Shown here one piece after another: positions 35,775 to 43,420 of a DNA stretch of 64,000 nucleotides. Source of the stretch: an uncultured Anaerolineae bacterium (GTDB lineage Bacteria > Chloroflexota > Anaerolineae > JACIWP01). Below the pieces are notes generated by a model. The model was not told the origin of the DNA, made no database searches, and saw nothing but the letters and a program-made list of their open reading frames with translations. How positions within the stretch are numbered: the first letter of the stretch is position 1; each line of letters opens with the position of its first letter. The DNA lies in contig CALIBQ010000013.1 in NCBI GenBank assembly GCA_938049385.1, forward strand, positions 23,551 to 87,550, given 5' to 3'. A program made the position numbers and the translations under genes.

Positions 35775-36836
35775 ATGAAAGCCCTGCGCAAAGCCATGGA
35801 ATTGTATCTGCCGTTAGTGGAGGAGGAACTGCGCCGCACGGTGGCGGCGCCGCACCCCAGCGTGGAGCGGTTCTACGGGATGATGCAGTATCACATGGGG
35901 TGGCGGGACAGTGCGCTGGTGCCGGCGCAAGCCCCAACCGGCAAGCGCCTGCGCCCTCTGCTGTGCCTGCTGAGCTGCCAGGCGGCCGGCGGCGACCCAT
36001 CGCTGGCACTGCCGGCGGCGGCCGCCATCGAAATCCTGCACAATTTCTCCCTGATCCACGACGATATTGAGGACAACAGCGCCACCCGCCGGCACCGGCC
36101 GACGGTGTGGAGCCTGTGGGGCCAGCCCCATGCCATCAATGTGGGCGACGGCATGTTCGCCCTGGCGTATCTCACCATGGGAAGCCTGTCGGAGCGGGGA
36201 GTGCCGGCGGAACGGGCCTATCGCGCCGAGCGAGCTTTCCAGCGGGCTTGCCTGACGCTCACCGAAGGGCAGTTCCTCGACATGTACTTCGAGGAGACCT
36301 TTATCATTTCCGAAGAAGACTATCTGCGCATGATTCGCGGGAAAACGGCGACCCTGCTGGCCGCCGCGGCGTATATCGGCGGGGTGCTGGCCGGCGTCCC
36401 CGAGGAAACCGCCGGCCTCCTGTATTCCTTTGGCGACGCCCTGGGCATGATGTTCCAAATTCAGGACGATATCCTGGGCATCTGGGGGGAGGAGGCGGTC
36501 ACCGGCAAGCCCTCCGGGAGCGACATCCTCCAGCGCAAGAAGTCCCTGCCCCTGGTGTATGCCGTGCGCCGGCTTGAGGAAACCGGGTCTGCGGCCTCCC
36601 TGGAGCGGCTGAAGGAGGTGTATCATTCCCCGGAGGTGCCGGCGGAGGCCGTTCAGGAGGTGATGGCAGTGCTGGATGCGGCAGGCGCCAGGGCGTACTG
36701 CGAGGAGCTGGCCGGCCGCTATCAGCGGGAGGCGCTGAACCATCTGGAGCGGTTGGCGCGCGAGCCGTTCGTCAACGAGGAAGGGATCACTGCCCTGCGG
36801 GAGCTCACGCATTATCTGATGGGCCGGCAGAGCTAG
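35775..36836 (+). CDS. Polyprenyl (geranylgeranyl/farnesyl-type) diphosphate synthase
   Basis: This 353-residue trans-isoprenyl diphosphate synthase adds IPP units to allylic diphosphates. The first Asp-rich motif is DDIED (IHDDIEDNSATRRHRPTVW) and the second is DDILG (MFQIQDDILG). The GKRLRPLLCLL stretch binds IPP. Chain length cannot be set reliably by eye; the residues before the first motif (LHNFSLIHDD) fit a GGPP- or FPP-type enzyme. The ATG at 35775 follows AGGAAAGGG. Its end overlaps the convergent hemW by 4 bp. Confidence 0.92.
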   Translation: MKALRKAMELYLPLVEEELRRTVAAPHPSVERFYGMMQYHMGWRDSALVPAQAPTGKRLRPLLCLLSCQAAGGDPSLALPAAAAIEILHNFSLIHDDIEDNSATRRHRPTVWSLWGQPHAINVGDGMFALAYLTMGSLSERGVPAERAYRAERAFQRACLTLTEGQFLDMYFEETFIISEEDYLRMIRGKTATLLAAAAYIGGVLAGVPEETAGLLYSFGDALGMMFQIQDDILGIWGEEAVTGKPSGSDILQRKKSLPLVYAVRRLEETGSAASLERLKEVYHSPEVPAEAVQEVMAVLDAAGARAYCEELAGRYQREALNHLERLAREPFVNEEGITALRELTHYLMGRQS

Positions 36837-37987
36837 TCGGGCAGGAATTGGGCGAAGACCCGATTGCCCAGGAGCCGGCCGCGCGCGGTCAGGCGCACGC
36901 GTTCCGGCAGAACCTCGATCAGCCCCTGAGCTGACAATTGGGACAGCGCTTCGGGATAGACCTCCGCCGGCGTGCGGCCAAAGCGCCGGCGGAAGCGCTT
37001 CACCTCTATCCCCTCCTGCACCAAGCGCAGGCCGAGCATCATGGTCTCGGCCATGTCTACCTCCTCGCTGAGGATTTCCTCTCCCTCCATTGGGGATCGG
37101 CCGGCCTCGATGCGCTGGATGTACGCCAGCGGGTCGCGCACGTTCCACCAGCGCCGGCGTCCCAGATGGGAGTGCGCCGCGCAGCCGAACCCCAGGTACG
37201 GCTCATTGCGCCAGGTGCCCAGGTTGTGCCGGCACATACAGCCCGGCACTGCCCAGTTGGAAATCTCATAGTGCAGGTAGCCGGCTTGCGCCAGCCGCTC
37301 TTCCGCCCAGGTGTACATGTCGGCCATGCGGTCATCATCCGGGGCCGGCAGTGTCCCCTCCTCGATCATCCGCGCCAGCGGTGTCCCTTCCTCCACGCTC
37401 AGGGCGTACAGGGAGATGTGTTGGGGCGCAAAGGAGAGTGCCTCTTCCAGCGACTGCTTCCAATCCTCCAGGGACTGGCCCGGCAGGCCGAAGATGAGGT
37501 CGAGGTTGAGGTTGTCGAAGCCGGCCCGGCGCGCCCAGCGGATGGCCTGCCGCGCCTGTTCGGTGTCATGCACCCGTCCCAGCAGGCGCAGTTCGGCATC
37601 GCGAAAGGACTGCACACCGATGCTCAGTCGGTTGATACCCAGCGCCCGCAGGCGCCGCAGACCCTCCGGCTCCACAGTGCCCGGGTTGGCTTCCAGCGAG
37701 ATTTCAGCGTCCGCCGGCAGAGGGAACGCCTCCTGCAAGGCCCGCAGTATCCTTTCCAACAGTGGGACAGGGAGCACGCTGGGCGTCCCGCCGCCGATGT
37801 AAACCGTCTGTGGAGGAAGCTGTTCCGCCGGGATATCGGGGAAGCGCGCCGGCGCGCCGGCGATCTCCGCGCAGATGGCATCGGCGTAGGGCGCGTACCA
37901 TTCCGGCCGGCCGGGCACCGATGCGAAATCGCAGTAACTGCATTTGGCTTTGCAGAAGGGGATATGCAGATAGAGGCCCAGCGCCAT
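36833..37987 (-). CDS. hemW: Radical SAM haem chaperone HemW (HemN-like)
   Basis: This 384-residue protein has the radical SAM motif CX3CX2C in HIPFCKAKCSYCDF near residue 12, YIGGGTPSVL, SLEANPGTVE, INRLSIGVQSF, and a C-terminal HemN-like domain containing HYEISNWAVPGCMCRHNLGTW. The lack of the HemN N-terminal extension and the HNLGTW motif favour HemW, a haem-binding chaperone, over the oxygen-independent coproporphyrinogen oxidase. It starts 7 bp after the FAD-subunit gene stop codon. Confidence 0.92.
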   Translation of the reverse strand: MALGLYLHIPFCKAKCSYCDFASVPGRPEWYAPYADAICAEIAGAPARFPDIPAEQLPPQTVYIGGGTPSVLPVPLLERILRALQEAFPLPADAEISLEANPGTVEPEGLRRLRALGINRLSIGVQSFRDAELRLLGRVHDTEQARQAIRWARRAGFDNLNLDLIFGLPGQSLEDWKQSLEEALSFAPQHISLYALSVEEGTPLARMIEEGTLPAPDDDRMADMYTWAEERLAQAGYLHYEISNWAVPGCMCRHNLGTWRNEPYLGFGCAAHSHLGRRRWWNVRDPLAYIQRIEAGRSPMEGEEILSEEVDMAETMMLGLRLVQEGIEVKRFRRRFGRTPAEVYPEALSQLSAQGLIEVLPERVRLTARGRLLGNRVFAQFLPD

Positions 37988-37993
37988 AGCGCC

Positions 37994-38875
37994 TCAGGCG
38001 CGCGCCAGCGCCTGCTGTACCGCGCGTTCCAGGGCGCGGCGGGTCAGCACCTCGACCATGTCCTTGCGGTACTCCCGCGAGGCGCGCAGGATGTTACTGC
38101 GCGGGTCCGATTCCTCCATGGCCTGATGGGCGGCGGCGCGGATAGTCTCCTCGTTCACGGGGGCGCCGGCCAGGATGGCCTCTGCGCCGCGTGCCCGGAA
38201 CGGCGTGGGTGCGACCGGCCCCAGCGCGATGGCGGCATGCTCGAAGCGGTCGCCGGCCTCGTCCAACTGCACGACGACGCCGCAGTTGAGGATGGGGAGG
38301 GAGAGGGCGCGGCGCCGAGCCAGCCGTTCGAAGGCGGAGCCGGCCCGCCGGCCGAGGGCCTTGAAGCGAAACGCCACCAGCAGTTCTGCCGAGGGGTCAA
38401 TCTTGCAGATGCCCGGCCGGCTGAATACCTCCTGCAGGTTGGTCCAGTAGCGTTCGTGGGGTGCGGCAACCTGCGCCTCGGCGGAAAGCGCCGTCAGCGC
38501 GATGCTCCCGTCGGCGGCCGGCATGGCATTGACCACGTTGCCGCCCAGCGTGCCGACGTTCTGGATCTGCAGGGCGCCCACTGCGCGACAGGCTTCTGCC
38601 AGCACGGTGGCGTGTTCCTGGATGATGGGGGATTCCCAGACCTGGCGATGGGTGGTGGCGGCGCCTATCCAGATATATCCATCCTCGGTGAGGCGGATGC
38701 CGTTCAGCTCCGGCACGCGGGTGATGTCCACAAAGGTCTCGACCTGGTATTTGCCCTGCTTGATCTGGAGCATGAGGTCGGTGCCGCCGGCGATGATGCG
38801 GGCGCGGCCGGCGTGCCGGCGAAGTATGTCCAGGGTCTCATCCACCGTCTGAGGAAAGAGATATGCGCTGGTCAT
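37994..38875 (-). CDS. FAD-binding subunit of a xanthine dehydrogenase/CO dehydrogenase-type molybdoenzyme
   Basis: This protein of about 293 residues has the FAD_binding_5 and CO_deh_flav_C pattern: YLFPQTVDETLDIL, ARIIAGGTDLMLQIKQG for FAD binding, WIGAATTHRQVWES, and ALQIQNVGTLGGNVVNAMPAADGS, a hallmark of the medium subunit. It normally works with a molybdopterin large subunit and a 2Fe-2S small subunit, neither of which is in the window. It may serve an enzyme encoded elsewhere. The start at 38875 has GAGGG nine bases upstream. Confidence 0.9.
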   Translation of the reverse strand: MTSAYLFPQTVDETLDILRRHAGRARIIAGGTDLMLQIKQGKYQVETFVDITRVPELNGIRLTEDGYIWIGAATTHRQVWESPIIQEHATVLAEACRAVGALQIQNVGTLGGNVVNAMPAADGSIALTALSAEAQVAAPHERYWTNLQEVFSRPGICKIDPSAELLVAFRFKALGRRAGSAFERLARRRALSLPILNCGVVVQLDEAGDRFEHAAIALGPVAPTPFRARGAEAILAGAPVNEETIRAAAHQAMEESDPRSNILRASREYRKDMVEVLTRRALERAVQQALARA

Positions 38876-38919
38876 CCGTGAATTCCCTCGGTTACCAGAT
38901 TTGGATGCACTGCAGTTTG

Positions 38920-38948
38920 AGGATAGCACAACGGCAGGGGAGTGTCAA
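38920..38948 (-). promoter_or_regulatory. Promoter of the FAD-subunit gene
   Basis: On the minus strand TTGACA (38948-38943) is 17 bases from TATCCT (38925-38920), about 45 bases upstream of the start codon. The rest of the gap to 39142 shows no gene. Confidence 0.7.
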
Positions 38949-39142
38949 ATGCTGCAGTCCCTTACCCGAATTTTGCCCCTCTGAGGTGGAATGGATCATT
39001 GGGCATGCCCCGTTCTTCCGCCTGATTTCCTCTCTCCAGTTTGTCAGCAAATTGTAAGGTGAGTTCGACAGCAGTGCGGGTATATTGTACATAGCTGAAC
39101 AGGCCGGCCGACAGGCTTAAACTTAAAATATTTGACATAACA

Positions 39143-39171
39143 TTGGCGAGCTGCCGTCCCTGCCGTATAAT
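39143..39171 (+). promoter_or_regulatory. Promoter of the exosortase locus
   Basis: TTGGCG (39143-39148) is 17 bases from a perfect TATAAT (39166-39171), about 42 bases before the first ATG of the locus. Confidence 0.7.
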
Positions 39172-39212
39172 AGTCAGGAAAGCGGCGCGCCCCTCAGACG
39201 AGGTAGAGGCAT

Positions 39213-39614
39213 ATGGTCATTCCACTGCGTCGGGCATATGAAGCAAAGGAATACATTTACGAGATTGCCGTGGTGGATTTCTTCAATGCGCGGCACGCCA
39301 TCGGCGATGAACAGCCGCATTCCCATTCCTGGAAGGTGGAGGTGAAAATCCGCCGGCCGCGCTACTTGGGCGAACAGGTGCTGATCAGTATTGAGGAAAC
39401 TCGCCAGATACTGCGCCGGCTCTTCCAGCGCTATGAGGACCGCTTCCTCAACGATATACCGCCCTTTACCTTCCAGGCGCCCTCGCCGGAGAACCTGGTC
39501 GCTTACTTGTTCGAGCAGTTGGATAAAGAATTCCGCGGCACCGACGCCAGCTTATACTCGGTGACCATTTGGGAATCGCCCATGAACTATGTTACCTTCG
39601 CGGTCAAAGAGTAG
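39213..39614 (+). CDS. 6-pyruvoyl-tetrahydropterin synthase-like small protein, exosortase-G associated type
   Basis: This 133-residue protein resembles the QueD/PTPS fold: a histidine-rich metal site (FFNARHAIGDEQPHSHSWKVEV), APSPENLVAYLFEQL, and a C-terminal VTIWESPMNYV with the conserved Glu. The catalytic Cys of true PTPS/QueD enzymes is absent, so pterin chemistry is doubtful. Small PTPS-related proteins of this kind are known to accompany XrtG exosortases and their glycosyltransferase, and both are encoded downstream. It is the first gene of the locus, 24 bp before the next. Confidence 0.8.
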   Translation: MVIPLRRAYEAKEYIYEIAVVDFFNARHAIGDEQPHSHSWKVEVKIRRPRYLGEQVLISIEETRQILRRLFQRYEDRFLNDIPPFTFQAPSPENLVAYLFEQLDKEFRGTDASLYSVTIWESPMNYVTFAVKE

Positions 39615-39638
39615 CGCCGGGATGCGGGAGTCCGAAAG

Positions 39639-41177
39639 ATGGAGCGCGGCGAGAATCGGAGGAGTTACAACATCATATGGCTGACCGCCGGCATCCTGCT
39701 GATCACAGCGGCGGCCCTCGGCGTGTATGCCCCGCTGATCCTGCCCGCCGGCCAGGCGCTCTATCCCTGGGCATCCGATACCCTGGGACATGTGTTGAAA
39801 GTGGAGTATCTGCAGGAGCAGATTGCCGGCGGGACTCTGTACCCGAACTTGATGCCGCAGTGGTACATGGGACTGCAGGTTTTCCGCTATCATGCGCCTC
39901 TGCCCTATTACATCCTGTGGGGGCTGGCACTGCTCGCCGGCGATGCGGTGTATGCCGCCAATCTCTTCATCGTCCTGTGTGCGTTCCTCGGCGGCGTGAG
40001 CTGGTTGCTGTACCGCAGGTGGGTGGGGTGGGCGCCGGCCATCGCCGGCGGCCTGCTCTATGTCTTCCTTCCCGATAACGTGCGAGTGGCGCTGGCAGAG
40101 GGCAACCTGCCGCGCGTGCTGGCGGCGGCGCTCCTGCCGCTGTGGGCGTATCTGCTTCTGCGTTCGGCCGAAGCGCCGCGCCGGCCGCGGCACCGTCTGG
40201 CCCTGGCGCTGTGCACGATGCTCATCGTCCTCAGCCACGCCATGATGGCCGCCATCTATGCCGTCGGCGGCGCCTTGCTGGCCGCATGGCTGTGGCTGTT
40301 CGGCAAGACGCGCATGCGGGCGGTGATGCTGACCCTGCTGAGCATCGGCTTGGGCATCCTGGCCACCGGCTGGTGGTTCTTGCCCAGCCTGACCGGCGGC
40401 ATCACCGATATCAACGCCTCCGCCCTGACCGAGGCGCTGGCGGTCTTCCCCATCACCACGTACCTGAACCCGTTCCTGCGCCTGCGCGATCCTGAGATTG
40501 TGTATCCCGGGGCGGCACTGCTGGTGCTGGCGGTGCTCCTCGTTCTGTCCCGCGCCGGCCGGGGCAACCGCTGGAGCCTAGCCTTGATCCTCGCCGGCCT
40601 GCTGACCATCCTTATCAGCACCCCGGGATTCAATGACCTGTACAACGCCCTGCCCCTGCACCATCTGGCCTGGCCCCTGCGCTTCGTCGGGTTCGGAAGC
40701 TTCGCGCTCCTGTTGGGGCTGGCCTGGCAGGCGGCCGGCTGGCCGAAAGAGCGCTGGATGGTGCCGGCGATCGTCTTCCTGCTGGTGATGGCTGATGGCC
40801 TGCTGTCGGCGCGCTTGATCCATCTGCGGCCGGCGCGGCCCGACGTGCTGGCCGCCGCCGAGGCCATGCGGAAGACGCCCGGCTGGCGGGAGGCCACGCT
40901 GGACTCCAGCCGGCTCGGCTCCCAAGCTTCGTATTTCTTCACCCAGACCGCCGGCCGCGAGCAGGTCTACGGCTGGGCCTATCAGGGGGCACGCACGGCT
41001 CGGAATGTGGCCGCCCTGAATGAAGCGTTCGAACAGGGCTTCACCACCTACGTGCTGGACCGGCTGGAGCTGTACGGCGTGGATGATGTCGTGGTACTGC
41101 GTGCCGCCGGCGCAGACCCCGCTCTGCCGGCCGCGCTGGAAGGGGCCGGCTACTCCCGCATCTATGAGGGCAAGTGA
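39639..41177 (+). CDS. PTPS-related polytopic membrane protein, N-terminal part
   Basis: This 512-residue protein has about ten membrane segments starting at IIWLTAGILLITAAALGVYAPLIL. The DTLGHVLKVEYLQEQIAGGTLYP loop and FRYHAPLPYYILW are typical of glycosyltransferase-like membrane proteins in the PTPS-related family (PF10131). It ends with EGK-stop, directly where the next frame carries on with similar context, so it is probably the front of a longer protein split by a frameshift near 41165. Related proteins are usually longer than 800 residues. The role is unknown, perhaps polysaccharide assembly. Confidence 0.75.
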   Translation: MERGENRRSYNIIWLTAGILLITAAALGVYAPLILPAGQALYPWASDTLGHVLKVEYLQEQIAGGTLYPNLMPQWYMGLQVFRYHAPLPYYILWGLALLAGDAVYAANLFIVLCAFLGGVSWLLYRRWVGWAPAIAGGLLYVFLPDNVRVALAEGNLPRVLAAALLPLWAYLLLRSAEAPRRPRHRLALALCTMLIVLSHAMMAAIYAVGGALLAAWLWLFGKTRMRAVMLTLLSIGLGILATGWWFLPSLTGGITDINASALTEALAVFPITTYLNPFLRLRDPEIVYPGAALLVLAVLLVLSRAGRGNRWSLALILAGLLTILISTPGFNDLYNALPLHHLAWPLRFVGFGSFALLLGLAWQAAGWPKERWMVPAIVFLLVMADGLLSARLIHLRPARPDVLAAAEAMRKTPGWREATLDSSRLGSQASYFFTQTAGREQVYGWAYQGARTARNVAALNEAFEQGFTTYVLDRLELYGVDDVVVLRAAGADPALPAALEGAGYSRIYEGK

Positions 41178-42147
41178 GCTGGCACTGTACCACCGCGACG
41201 GCGCGCCGCGCGCCGTCCGCCTGACGCATCAGGCGCTGGGCATCGGGAACGGCGCGCAGAACCTGTGCTACATCTTCCCGCAAGTCCTGCCCGGCACCAG
41301 CGACTACGTGGACGACTATTCCTTCGAGGAACTGCGCGCCTATCATACCATCGTGCTCTCCGGTTTCCAGTGGCGGGACCGCCGGCGCGCCGAGGAGCTG
41401 GTCCAGCGGCTGGCGGAGGCCGGCGTGCGCGTGGTCGTGGACCTGACGAACAGCCTGCCCGAATCGCTGTCACGCGAGCCTTATTTCCTGGGAGTGTGGG
41501 GTGAGCTGGTGATCCTGGACCAACAGCCAGTGGAGGCCGCCGGCGAATGGGGCACCTACCGCTTCCGCCCCTTCAGCGCCGCCTATGCGCTCTGGCAGGC
41601 GCAGACACCGCAGGGTCTGGATCGCGCGACGCTGGCGCATCCGTACCTGGGCGGCACCAGCGCGATGGTGGGCTACAAGCAGGCCGGCGGAGGACGTGTC
41701 TGGTTCGTGGGCCTTAACCTGCCTTATCATGCGGTGCTGACTCGTGACCCAGCGGCGATCGAGGTGTTATCGCGGGTGCTGGAGATGACGCCGGCAGAAC
41801 GCCAGCCGTATCAAACCATACCGCTCGAGAATTACAAAGCCTTTGCAAATGGCTACCGCTTTGACTATCAGCTTGCGGAGGCGAGCTGGCTGTTGTTCCC
41901 GGCCGCCTTCCATGATGGGACCGAGGTGCGGATTGACGGAAAGCCGGCCGTTGCTCGTTCCTATGAGCGGCTCATCGCTTTCGAGGCGCCGGCTGGCCGG
42001 CACACCGTCACCATTCGCATTCGCCCCACCCCGATCTACACGCTGGGGGCCTTGGCCAGTATTGTCGCGCTGATGGGCCTGGGCGGGCTGTTCTGGTGGG
42101 AGAGCTGGCCGGCACAGCCGGCGGGGGAGGCGAGCCATGCGGCGTGA
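41164..42147 (+). CDS. PTPS-related membrane protein, C-terminal part (frameshifted continuation)
   Basis: This frame (327 codons from the ATG at 41164) continues the previous protein: after YSRIYEG the shifted frame gives SELALYHRDGAPRAV. It holds an extracytoplasmic domain (VVDLTNSLPESLSREPYFLGVWGE, WFVGLNLPYHAVLTRDP) and a final membrane helix (TLGALASIVALMGLGGLFWW). No ribosome site precedes the ATG, so separate translation is doubtful. It is either an error in the sequence or a disrupted gene. The end overlaps the next gene by 11 bp. Confidence 0.65.
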   Translation: MRASELALYHRDGAPRAVRLTHQALGIGNGAQNLCYIFPQVLPGTSDYVDDYSFEELRAYHTIVLSGFQWRDRRRAEELVQRLAEAGVRVVVDLTNSLPESLSREPYFLGVWGELVILDQQPVEAAGEWGTYRFRPFSAAYALWQAQTPQGLDRATLAHPYLGGTSAMVGYKQAGGGRVWFVGLNLPYHAVLTRDPAAIEVLSRVLEMTPAERQPYQTIPLENYKAFANGYRFDYQLAEASWLLFPAAFHDGTEVRIDGKPAVARSYERLIAFEAPAGRHTVTIRIRPTPIYTLGALASIVALMGLGGLFWWESWPAQPAGEASHAA

Positions 42148-42818
42148 TCGTGTCCTGTATCAGGCGCTTCTGCTGGCGCTGACAGCCTTCCTGCTTCTGC
42201 CTGGCGCGGCGCTGGCCATTACGCTGGACGGGAACTTCGACGACTGGGCCGGCCAGCCCTGCATTCCGGACCCGTTAGGCGACGGCCCGACCAACAACAC
42301 CGACCTGACCGCGTTTTGCTGGGCCACCCAGCCGGGTGTCAGCATCATCTATTTCATGTTCGAGCGCGACAGCGCCAACGGCCCGGTCTATCTCACCGTG
42401 CTGATGGACATGAATAACAACGGCGGTTACAACGACAGTGTGGACCGCTGGGTTTTCGCGTATTATTCCCCGACCCCCAATGCCAGCGAGGTCAGCGTGC
42501 AGGTGCGGACCCCGAGCGGCAGTGTCATCAACTCGTACGGCGGGGATTGGGGAGAGTCGCGCGCAGAGGGCGCGCCGGGCGGAAATCATGGTGACCTTTG
42601 CCGACCTGGGTATGGATGTGGGGCAGACGATCAGCATGGTTGCTGGCACCGCTCAGAGCAACAGTCTCCCCAATGTGGACCTGGCGCCGGACAGCGGAAG
42701 CATCACCTGGTCGCCCATCCCGGCGCTCGGCTGGCCCCTGCTGGGGCTGGTGGTCGCCGCCTTCATCGCATGGACCTGGTACCGCCGAGGAAGGTTTGTA
42801 TGGGTACGGCAGTCCTGA
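42137..42818 (+). pseudogene. Secreted DOMON/CBM9-like protein with C-terminal sorting-type tail, frameshifted
   Basis: The frame starts with a signal peptide (LLLALTAFLLLPGAALA), then a domain beginning ITLDGNFDDWAG and containing VLMDMNNNGGYN. Near 42545-42565, in a G-rich stretch, the meaningful frame shifts to one continuing AEIMVTFADLGMDVGQTISM and ending at 42818. The rejoined protein (about 226 residues) ends in a proline motif, a hydrophobic helix (GWPLLGLVVAAFIAWTW) and a basic YRRGR cluster, the layout of a sorting signal. It is next to the exosortase, so it may be the substrate. The shift may be a sequence error. Confidence 0.65.
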
Positions 42819-43420
42819 TATTCCTGGCGGCCCTGGTCTGGCTGGCGCTGGTGCTCTTTTTCCGGCGCAACCGCATCTGGCTCCTGTATTATATCACCGG
42901 CTCGGTAGGGCTGGCGCTCCTGCTGATTTTCGCCGGCGTGAAATGGCTGCCGCTGGCCGCTGGCATGGAATATGCCACTGCATATGCCGGCCATGCCCTC
43001 AGCAACCTGGTGGGCATCCCCACCTATCTTTTCCGCGCTGCCCCAAATAACATCTTCGTCTGGGTGGTGGAACAGACCCCCGGCTGGACGGTGGTGCGGG
43101 TGGACTTGGAATGTTCCGGTATGCTGGAGCTGGCGGCCTGGATCGGGCTACTGCTCTTTTATCCTAACTGGGGCCTGTGGAAACGGCTGGGGCTTATCGT
43201 CCTGGGCGCGGTGGGCATCTTCGGTGCGAACCTAGTGCGGGTCGTGGCCATCATCGCCATCCTGCACACGTTCGGCAAGCAGTCCATCGTGATCGCGCAT
43301 ACGTTTATCGGCCGATTGCTCTTCTTCGGGCTGGTGATGCTGGGAATGTACTGGTATGTGTTCAGCCGGCTGACCATCCACAGCCTGGCGGATCGGATTA
43401 CAGCGAGGCTGCGGGCATGA
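42800..43420 (+). CDS. xrtG: Exosortase family protein, XrtG type
   Basis: This 206-residue polytopic membrane protein has the exosortase catalytic triad: Cys in VDLECSGMLELAAW, Arg in NLVRVVAI, and His in IAHTFIGRLLFF. The ECSGMLE wording and the HTFIGRLLFF helix are those of XrtG, the exosortase class of Gram-positive bacteria. Exosortases cleave C-terminal sorting signals and are thought to attach proteins to envelope polymers. The ATG at 42800 has AGGAAGG six bases upstream; the ORF track fuses it to the upstream frame by chance. It overlaps the glycosyltransferase gene by 4 bp. Confidence 0.87.
   Translation: MGTAVLIFLAALVWLALVLFFRRNRIWLLYYITGSVGLALLLIFAGVKWLPLAAGMEYATAYAGHALSNLVGIPTYLFRAAPNNIFVWVVEQTPGWTVVRVDLECSGMLELAAWIGLLLFYPNWGLWKRLGLIVLGAVGIFGANLVRVVAIIAILHTFGKQSIVIAHTFIGRLLFFGLVMLGMYWYVFSRLTIHSLADRITARLRA

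Noticed and set aside
41150-42600. Programmed ribosomal frameshifting in the exosortase locus
   Set aside because: No slippery heptamer plus downstream pseudoknot was evident, and similar breaks occur in unrelated genes; simple indels are more likely.
42137-43420. A 427-residue fusion of a secreted protein with exosortase, as listed in the ORF track
   Set aside because: The middle of this frame is meaningless (Gly/His/Arg-rich); xrtG has its own ATG and ribosome site, and the upstream protein continues in another frame.
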